A stretch of 5,274 nt of DNA, taken from Methanobacterium sp. UBA8 (GTDB taxonomy: Archaea > Methanobacteriota > Methanobacteria > Methanobacteriales > Methanobacteriaceae). The notes under the pieces are model-generated. The model made no database searches. It was not told the DNA's origin and was given only the letters and a program-made list of their open reading frames with translations. The DNA lies in NCBI GenBank assembly GCA_002509665.1, contig DADN01000152.1:376-5649 (forward strand), written 5' to 3'. Position 1 is the stretch's first letter. Each line of letters starts with the position of its first letter. The position numbers were made by a program, and so were the translations under genes. Positions 1-5,274 of this stretch are shown one piece after another.

Positions 1-1101
<1,101 letters not shown>

Positions 1102-1121
1102 ATCACGCCCAAAAGATTTGT

Positions 1122-1127
1122 GTGATT
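1122..1127 (+). promoter_or_regulatory. Ribosome-binding site that decides the aroA start
   Basis: GTGATT matches part of the archaeal Shine-Dalgarno consensus GGAGGTGAT and lies just before the ATG at 1130. It lies inside the frame that would be read from an upstream TTG at 1118. It therefore favours the ATG at 1130 over the TTG, which has no ribosome-binding site of its own in the 17-nt space after valS. Confidence 0.55.
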
Positions 1128-1129
1128 CA

Positions 1130-2413
1130 ATGGAACTCGAAATTCAAAAAACAGATAAAATTGAAGGAGTTATTAAAGCTCCTCCTTCCAAAAGTTACAC
1201 CCACAGGGCTATTATAATCTCATCACTTGCAGATGGGAAATCTACGCTCCATGACCCATTATACTCTGAAGACACGCTTGCATCTTTAAATGCGTGCAGG
1301 GCACTTGGATGTGACATTAAAAAGGAAGATGACAGATGCATCGTTAATGGTACGGGAGGGGTCTTAAAAACACCAGAGGATGTTGTAGACCTTAAAAATT
1401 CAGGGACAACACTTAGAATAATGACTAGCGTCTCGGGTCTTGCTCCTAATTATACTGTTTTAACCGGTGACAGTTCACTTAGAACTAGACCTATGCAAGA
1501 TTTGCTAGATGCTCTTAAGAATTTGGGAGTTACTGCTTTTTCATCTCGAGGAAATGGAAAGCCCCCAATATGCATCAAAGGAGGGTTTAAAGGAGGAAAA
1601 ACAAGTATAAAAGGGGGTGTAAGCTCTCAGTTTATTTCTTCTCTCCTTATTGCATCTCCCTATGCCCAAAATTCTGTTGATGTGGGCGTGATGGGAGATT
1701 TCATCTCCAAACCATATGTGGATATGACAACTGATATTATGAAAAAATTTGGGGTTATTTTGGATTATAACAGAGAAAACGTTTCGTTCCATATAGACCC
1801 ACAAACCTATAAAGGCAGAGATTATACAGTGGAAGGAGACTATTCTTCAGTTTCTTACATAATAGGAGCCGCTGCAGCACTTAACGGTGAAGTTACAGTA
1901 AAAAATATTTTTAAAGACTCAAAACAGGGCGATAAACAAATATTAGATATTGTAAGGGACATGGGTGCTGAAGTTAAAGTTAAAAAAGATGAAGTGAACA
2001 TAACTGGACACGGCGAACTTCACGGCACACAGGTGAACCTGGAAAATGCGCCAGATCTATTACCTACCGTTGCAGCACTTGGGGCTATATCAAAAGGTGT
2101 TACAGATATTGGAAATGTGGAACATGCCCGTTTTAAGGAAACTGACAGGATTCATACATGTGCTCTTGAGCTTTCAAAGCTCGGAGTAAATGTTAAAGAA
2201 AAAAAGGATGGACTTACAATTGAAGGCGGAGCTAAAGGAGGAATTGTAAAATCTCATGGAGATCACCGACTTGTAATGGCACTTTCACTTGTTGGATTTA
2301 AAACTGGGGGTGTAAGGATAGAAAATGCCTCAGTTTATGATGTATCTTTCCCTAATTTCCCTGAAGCTATGAAAGAACTGGGATGTAATATAGAACGAAA
2401 CAGAGCACAGTAA
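1130..2413 (+). CDS. aroA: 3-phosphoshikimate 1-carboxyvinyltransferase (EPSP synthase)
   Basis: Cytoplasmic shikimate-pathway enzyme that transfers enolpyruvyl from PEP to shikimate-3-phosphate. It leads to chorismate and the aromatic amino acids. With the ATG at 1130 the product is 427 residues, normal for the family; a TTG at 1118 would add only MCDS. Family motifs appear in order: PPSKSYTHR (18-26, with K21, S22 and R26 matching E. coli K22, S23 and R27), NSGTTLR (90-96), [11 protein letters not shown] (111-121), SSQF (165-168), SKPYVD (193-198), EGDYSSVSY (235-243), APDLLPT (307-313), RFKETDR (334-340), DHR (378-380) and SFPNF (406-410). The catalytic Asp (D309), Lys-Glu (K336, E337) and Arg residues (R120, R340, R380) are present. 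The position of E. coli Lys411 is Val405 here. The gene lies 28 nt behind valS and is probably co-transcribed with it. Confidence 0.95.
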   Translation: MELEIQKTDKIEGVIKAPPSKSYTHRAIIISSLADGKSTLHDPLYSEDTLASLNACRALGCDIKKEDDRCIVNGTGGVLKTPEDVVDLKNSGTTLRIMTSVSGLAPNYTVLTGDSSLRTRPMQDLLDALKNLGVTAFSSRGNGKPPICIKGGFKGGKTSIKGGVSSQFISSLLIASPYAQNSVDVGVMGDFISKPYVDMTTDIMKKFGVILDYNRENVSFHIDPQTYKGRDYTVEGDYSSVSYIIGAAAALNGEVTVKNIFKDSKQGDKQILDIVRDMGAEVKVKKDEVNITGHGELHGTQVNLENAPDLLPTVAALGAISKGVTDIGNVEHARFKETDRIHTCALELSKLGVNVKEKKDGLTIEGGAKGGIVKSHGDHRLVMALSLVGFKTGGVRIENASVYDVSFPNFPEAMKELGCNIERNRAQ

Positions 2414-2427
2414 TATTTATCAAGTAA

Positions 2428-2478
2428 GTAACTAAATCTTGTTTAGTGATTTAACTACAATGTACACTATTTAGTTAC
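2428..2478. repeat. Perfect 10-bp inverted repeat downstream of aroA
   Basis: GTAACTAAAT (2428-2437) is the exact reverse complement of ATTTAGTTAC (2469-2478), with 31 nt between the arms. The arm is AT-rich and the loop is long, so a strong RNA hairpin is unlikely. Two copies of a DNA-binding site in opposite orientation is the more natural reading. The right arm is also the end of the first direct-repeat unit. Confidence 0.6.
2441..2478 (+). repeat. 38-bp direct repeat, unit 1
   Basis: This unit matches 2511-2548 at 32 of 38 positions with no gaps, counted by eye. It contains the nonamer TTTARYTAC twice, at 2450-2458 (TTTAACTAC) and 2470-2478 (TTTAGTTAC), exactly 20 bp apart. A related octamer, TTTAGTGA, lies at 2442-2449. 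The unit is between aroA and the GTPase gene and probably belongs to the control region of the latter. Confidence 0.7.
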
Positions 2479-2510
2479 AAAAGATTTTTCCCATAAAAGA
2501 GCCTATATCT

Positions 2511-2548
2511 GTTTAGTGCTTTAACTACATGGTAAGCTATTTAATTAC
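2511..2548 (+). repeat. 38-bp direct repeat, unit 2
   Basis: Second copy of the repeat, 70 bp downstream of unit 1. It keeps the two nonamers at 2520-2528 (TTTAACTAC) and 2540-2548 (TTTAATTAC), again 20 bp apart. Its 3' end overlaps the AT-rich stretch that could serve as the TATA box of the GTPase gene. A protein bound here could therefore control transcription initiation, which is an inference. Confidence 0.7.
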
Positions 2549-2575
2549 TGAAAATATAGTATTACAAAAAGGGGA
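2538..2575 (+). promoter_or_regulatory. Probable promoter and ribosome-binding site of the GTPase gene
   Basis: TATA-like sequence lies at 2538-2547 (TATTTAATTA), with a second candidate near 2552-2558 (AAATATA). Initiation about 25 nt downstream of the first would give a short leader containing GGGGA (2571-2575), 6 nt before the ATG at 2582. GGGGA is only a partial match to the archaeal Shine-Dalgarno sequence. The TATA assignment is by position and composition only. Confidence 0.4.
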
Positions 2576-2581
2576 CATCAA

Positions 2582-3064
2582 ATGGACATGACAAGAAAAA
2601 AAGTAACCAAAATCGTAATCCTTGGGTCAGCGGATTCAGGAAAAACAACTGTTATAGAAACTCTTTTAAACAGAAGAGAAGAAAAAGTAACCAAAATAGA
2701 ATGCAACGGTACGACAGTTTCACTTGATTACGGAAATACCATTATTAATGGTGAAAAAGTCCATATTTTCGGCACCCCCGGCCAAGAGAGATTCAAGTTC
2801 ATGCGGGAAATATTAACTACTAATTTAAGCGGTGCAATTGTAGTAGTTGATAATTCTGTAGGCGTTACAGATATGGATATCAGAATACTGGAAACACTAA
2901 ACGGTGGGAACATTCCATATGTAGTTTTTGTAAATAAACAGGATATTGCTCCTGGAGATCTTGAATCTAAATATATAAAACCCAATATTCCGCTAATTCC
3001 AACCACTGCAACAACAGGGAAAGGAATCCAAGAGGGATTAGAAGTTCTCTTAAAATTAGTATAA
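2582..3064 (+). CDS. Small Ras-like GTPase, COG2229/CvnD/MglA-like group
   Basis: A soluble, single-domain P-loop GTPase of 160 residues, with no membrane segment or lipidation signal visible. G1 is GSADSGKT (15-22). The switch I region carries TTVSLDYG (44-51). G3 is FGTPGQERF (63-71), with Gly where Ras proteins have the Asp of DxxG; Q68 matches the Ras catalytic Gln. G4 is NKQD (118-121), and G5 is probably TAT (142-144). The combination of TVxLDYG and FGTPGQERFxFM is typical of COG2229, which includes the Streptomyces conservon CvnD GTPases, often encoded with roadblock/LC7 proteins. No such partner is encoded here, so the effector and role are unknown. The ATG at 2582 is preferred over the in-frame ATG at 2588 because GGGGA is better spaced from it. 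Its 168-nt repeat-bearing upstream gap suggests its own transcription unit. Confidence 0.85.
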   Translation: MDMTRKKVTKIVILGSADSGKTTVIETLLNRREEKVTKIECNGTTVSLDYGNTIINGEKVHIFGTPGQERFKFMREILTTNLSGAIVVVDNSVGVTDMDIRILETLNGGNIPYVVFVNKQDIAPGDLESKYIKPNIPLIPTTATTGKGIQEGLEVLLKLV

Positions 3065-3099
3065 AACCTTAATAACTTTAATTTTCTTTTATTGATAAT
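3065..3099 (+). other. Short AT-rich gap: possible T-rich terminator and/or exo5 promoter
   Basis: This 35-nt space holds a T-rich run (3077-3092) that could stop GTPase transcripts, since archaeal RNA polymerase terminates at oligo-T. CTTAATAA (3068-3075) could be a weak TATA box, which would place initiation almost at the ATG at 3100. TTGAT (3092-3096) is a weak ribosome-binding site match. Whether exo5 is read through from the GTPase gene or has its own leaderless-type start cannot be decided from the sequence. Confidence 0.3.
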
Positions 3100-4008
3100 A
3101 TGTCCTCCATTATTTTAGGCCCATCAACAATTGCAAGCCAGTTCTGGTGTGAAATGGCAGTTGATTTGAGGCGTCAGTACGGTGAAGTTCAAACACCAGA
3201 GAAAGAAAAAGGCAGTGAAATCCATAAAAACAGATTTCTTGAAGTTTTAGAAGAAATAGTAGTTGAAATTAAAACTCCTGCCGATAAACTTCATTCTAAC
3301 GTTCATAATATGAATGTAGAACTTGATTTATACCAGAAAGAAGGTTTAACCCGAGAACTACCTATTTTATCTAAATTTAAAAGTGCACTTATAAAAGGCA
3401 TTATTGATGAGATTAAACTTGTAGAAGAAGTTGAAGGTCTAAAAACGTGCAAAAGAACTCAAATAATTGAGATGAAGACTAGAAAAAGCCAGAACCCTCC
3501 ATCATCCCAGCAGATAATTAAAGATAAAATGCAGGGCATGATTTACTGGTATGTGCTCAACGCCATGATAAATGGAAAGACTGAAATGGGAGATTTCTGG
3601 TCTGCTTACGGCGTTGACTTAATTGAACCCGATTTTAATGAAATTATTTTAAGTGAAGAGTATATGGAAAGCCTTGAAATTCCTGAAAATAAGCAAAATG
3701 AAATTGGCACTCTACTTGGGGTTGGAAAACTTATAAATGAAGTTATGGCTAAATTTAAGGAGCTTCCTGAACTATCTAAGACTATTGAAATCATTTATAT
3801 AAACCAAAAGACACTTACAGAAGTCCACAGAGAAAAATACAGGTTTGATGAAAGATTTTTTACCCGCGGGATGGAATGGGCACTTGAATACTGGTCTGGA
3901 AAAAGGGAGCCTGCATCTGTTGGGGAAGCAAACAACTGGAAATGCAATTTTTGCGGCTACTACACACTCTGCCCTGCTATCCATAAGAAATGGAAACAAG
4001 GTGATTAA
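3100..4008 (+). CDS. PD-(D/E)XK nuclease, exonuclease V (Exo5/Dem1) family
   Basis: Predicted single-strand DNA exonuclease with an iron-sulfur cluster, 302 residues. The nuclease core is visible in order: H42 in a GxxxH motif (GSEIH), D103 in GIIDE, E124 and K126 in EMKTR, and Q145...Y149 as the QxxxY motif. One N-terminal cysteine (C17 in FWCE) and three C-terminal ones (C282, C285 and C291, pattern CxxC-x5-C after W280) would ligate a 4Fe-4S cluster. This arrangement is shared by Exo5, Cas4 and AddB-type nucleases. Length, the EMKTR motif and the W-K-C-x2-C-G-Y ending favour Exo5 over Cas4, and no CRISPR array or cas gene is present. Eukaryotic Exo5 enzymes act in DNA repair and mitochondrial DNA maintenance; the archaeal role is inferred. 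The last 8 nt overlap nth, suggesting translational coupling. Confidence 0.82.
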   Translation: MSSIILGPSTIASQFWCEMAVDLRRQYGEVQTPEKEKGSEIHKNRFLEVLEEIVVEIKTPADKLHSNVHNMNVELDLYQKEGLTRELPILSKFKSALIKGIIDEIKLVEEVEGLKTCKRTQIIEMKTRKSQNPPSSQQIIKDKMQGMIYWYVLNAMINGKTEMGDFWSAYGVDLIEPDFNEIILSEEYMESLEIPENKQNEIGTLLGVGKLINEVMAKFKELPELSKTIEIIYINQKTLTEVHREKYRFDERFFTRGMEWALEYWSGKREPASVGEANNWKCNFCGYYTLCPAIHKKWKQGD

Positions 4009-4648
4009 AATTCAAACTCAAAAGAAAATCAAAATAATAATGGACAGGCTCCATAAATACGTTAAGAAACCTATAGGAAATCCAAATCCATTTAGGGTAC
4101 TGATTACAACAATTTTATCCCAGCGAACCAGGGATGAAAACACAGATGAAGCAGCAGCTACTCTCTTTGCAGTATACAAAACACCAGAGCAAATTGCAAA
4201 TGCCCCAATTGAAGAAATAGAAGTATTAATCAAAAAAGCTGGCTTTTTCAGGGTGAAAGCAAAAAGGGTAAAAGAAGTTTCCAGGATAATCCATGAAGAT
4301 TACAATGATGTCGTCCCTGATGATATAAATGAACTCCTGGCACTTCCAGGGGTTGGAAGGAAAACAGCAAACTGTGTTCTGGTTTATGGGTTTAGACTAA
4401 ACGCAATTCCAGTAGATGTACACGTGCATCGAATATCAAACAGATTAGGACTTGTAGAGACAAAATCCCCCGATGAAACTGAGCTTGAACTTACAAAAAT
4501 TGTCCCTGAAGATTACTGGCTTGATTTAAACGAGAGTTTTGTCAGGTTTGGGCAGGATATCTGCAGGCCGATTGGCCCTAAGCATGAAGAGTGTCCGATT
4601 AATGACCTGTGTGATTTTTACAATGAGATGAAAAAAGATTCATCTTAA
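4001..4648 (+). CDS. nth: Endonuclease III (DNA glycosylase/AP lyase)
   Basis: Base-excision repair enzyme that removes oxidised pyrimidines and cleaves at abasic sites. The chosen GTG start gives 215 residues (E. coli Nth has 211). The helix-hairpin-helix LPGVGRKTA (115-123) supplies catalytic Lys121, and VDVH supplies catalytic Asp139. These correspond to E. coli K120 and D138, a constant offset of one. That offset argues for this start over the longer frame from 3845, which would lie inside exo5, and over ATG 4040, which would remove part of the first helix. LSQRTRD (39-45) is in the position of E. coli LLSAQATD. The C-terminal cluster site reads C188-x6-H195-x2-C198-x5-C204, with His instead of the usual second Cys. 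The gene overlaps exo5 by 8 nt. GGTGAT at 4000-4005, a full ribosome-binding motif, covers the GTG itself, so an ATT start at 4010 is also conceivable. Confidence 0.9.
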   Translation: MIKIQTQKKIKIIMDRLHKYVKKPIGNPNPFRVLITTILSQRTRDENTDEAAATLFAVYKTPEQIANAPIEEIEVLIKKAGFFRVKAKRVKEVSRIIHEDYNDVVPDDINELLALPGVGRKTANCVLVYGFRLNAIPVDVHVHRISNRLGLVETKSPDETELELTKIVPEDYWLDLNESFVRFGQDICRPIGPKHEECPINDLCDFYNEMKKDSS

Positions 4649-4909
4649 ACATTAAATACTAAATTTTTTATTTATCATATCAAATCTAGCTATCCTCCAA
4701 AACTATTTTTGCAGCATATTTACCCTCTTTTTTATAATTAATGCCACAATATCTACTTTTTTTGATTTATCTACAATATTATTTCAGCAGCACTTTTTTT
4801 ATTTCGTGCAATTTTTGTTATTTTTATGTAAAACAACCTTTTAACCACTCTTAAAAAACAGAAATATTTCATTAAAGTTCATTTTTAGAAATTGTTAAAT
4901 AATACCGAT
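4649..4909 (+). terminator. Non-coding T-tract ladder after nth (multiple oligo-T terminators)
   Basis: No credible gene is seen on either strand. The + strand carries repeated T runs: T6 at 4664-4669, T5 at 4706-4710, T6 at 4728-4733, T7 at 4757-4763, T7 at 4794-4800, and T5 at 4812-4816 and 4821-4825. Archaeal transcription often ends over several such runs, so this is most likely the staggered 3' end of the exo5-nth transcript. A 4-bp GCAC/GTGC pairing around 4790-4809 is too short to call a hairpin. A GGAGGAT-like motif on the minus strand near 4692-4698 leads only to an octapeptide-sized frame. Confidence 0.5.
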
Positions 4910-4960
4910 CATATAATTAATAATACTTTTCTTAGTAAAATTACGAGTATTGAAGGTCGG
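4910..4960 (+). promoter_or_regulatory. Probable promoter and ribosome-binding site of the FxLYD-protein gene
   Basis: CATATAATTA (4910-4919) is a TATA-like element in AT-rich DNA. Initiation about 25 nt downstream, near 4940, would leave a leader of roughly 25 nt. That leader holds GGTCGG (4955-4960), an imperfect Shine-Dalgarno match, 6 nt before the GTG at 4967. The evidence is by position and composition only. Confidence 0.4.
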
Positions 4961-4966
4961 ATATGT

Positions 4967-5274
4967 GTGGGAAATGTTATATACATTGCATCATTCGCAT
5001 TAATCGTTCTTACTTTAGCTGGTGCTTTGAGTTTGGTTAACGTGAACAGTTATTTTACCAAAAGCAGTGCTTATGACAATGCTGCACAGACAATTGACCC
5101 CCAGGATAATATAAAAATTTTAAATGAACAGATGGTAAAAACAGAGCCAGATAAATATATGATCAATGGTCAGGCACAAAATACAGGGCAGTACAAACTG
5201 AGATATGTTTCTATAACCGTCAATTTTTATGATAAAGATGGCCATTTATTATATTCAAGCTTTGATGCTAAAAG
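4967..5274 (+). CDS. Membrane-anchored or secreted FxLYD-domain protein (3' truncated)
   Basis: A 102-residue N-terminal fragment, still open at the window edge, so too short in view to show its full domain set. Residues 4-26 are strongly hydrophobic (VIYIASFALIVLTLAGALSL, then VNV), which looks like a signal peptide or membrane anchor. After a polar linker comes a beta-rich stretch, INGQAQNTG (66-74), then V-SITVNFYDKDGHLL (81-95). This is the pattern of FxLYD domains, extracytoplasmic beta-sandwich modules common in archaeal and Gram-positive surface proteins and of unknown molecular function. The start is the GTG at 4967, behind GGTCGG. The overlapping ATGs at 4963 and 4974 are in other frames and soon hit stops. 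The frame also stays open for some distance upstream, so the start is uncertain. Confidence 0.65.
   Translation, partial: MGNVIYIASFALIVLTLAGALSLVNVNSYFTKSSAYDNAAQTIDPQDNIKILNEQMVKTEPDKYMINGQAQNTGQYKLRYVSITVNFYDKDGHLLYSSFDAK

Noticed and set aside
2461..2466. TGTACA as a TrpY-type TRP box near an aromatic-pathway gene
   Set aside because: Only one copy is present, it is absent from the second repeat unit, and it lies downstream of aroA. A single 6-bp palindrome is expected by chance often enough.
2479..2510. Repeats at 2441-2548 as a minimal CRISPR (two repeats, one 32-bp spacer)
   Set aside because: The geometry is superficially right, but the two units differ at six positions, contain internal sub-repeats, and there are only two. 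An operator is a better explanation.
3845..4000. Longer nth reading frame starting at ATG 3845
   Set aside because: It would overlap the exo5 C-terminus, including its Fe-S cysteine codons, by 164 nt. It would add 52 residues with no family similarity; E. coli Nth aligns with an offset of one from the GTG at 4001.
3100..4008. Cas4 and a hidden CRISPR-Cas locus
   Set aside because: The Fe-S nuclease architecture is similar, but there is no array, repeat-spacer pattern or other cas gene. The protein is longer than typical Cas4 and the motifs fit Exo5 better.
4662..4700. Minus-strand small ORF behind a GGAGGAT motif
   Set aside because: The first ATG is about 15 nt from the motif and the frame stops after eight codons; no similarity or conservation can be claimed.

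Overview
The window looks like a chromosomal housekeeping segment from an AT-rich methanogenic archaeon. The best guess is Methanobacteriales, probably a Methanobacterium-like genus. The evidence is an archaeal-type valyl-tRNA synthetase C-terminus and an archaeal-style EPSP synthase. There is also an Exo5-type nuclease and an endonuclease III with the LSQRTRD signature. Ribosome-binding sites of the GTGAT/GGTGAT type, oligo-T tracts after genes and TATA-like elements fit as well. The genus-level call is inference from protein style, not from a database match.

Layout: all recognisable genes lie on the + strand. (1) 1-1101 is the 3' part of valS, entering the window just before the KMSKS loop. 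(2) 1130-2413 is aroA, 28 nt downstream and probably co-transcribed with valS. (3) 2414-2581 is a 168-nt regulatory gap with two 38-bp imperfect direct repeats 70 bp apart and a perfect 10-bp inverted repeat. (4) 2582-3064 is a small Ras-like GTPase with the FGTPGQERF signature of the COG2229/CvnD/MglA-like group. (5) 3100-4008 is a PD-(D/E)XK nuclease of the exonuclease V (Exo5) family, with an intact active site and four Fe-S cysteines. (6) 4001-4648 is endonuclease III (nth), overlapping the exo5 3' end by 8 nt. (7) 4649-4966 is non-coding, with a ladder of T-tracts and then a likely promoter. (8) 4967 to the window end is the start of a membrane-anchored or secreted FxLYD-domain protein, cut by the window edge.

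Functionally there are three blocks. valS-aroA serves translation and aromatic amino-acid synthesis. The GTPase sits behind its own repeat-rich upstream region. exo5-nth form a translationally overlapping pair of iron-sulfur DNA-processing enzymes, consistent with a small DNA-repair operon. No RNA genes, CRISPR array or mobile element was found. The points most worth a second look are the phased repeats upstream of the GTPase, a His in place of the second Fe-S cysteine of endonuclease III, and the overlapping exo5/nth pair. I do not see convincing evidence of a wholly new system.
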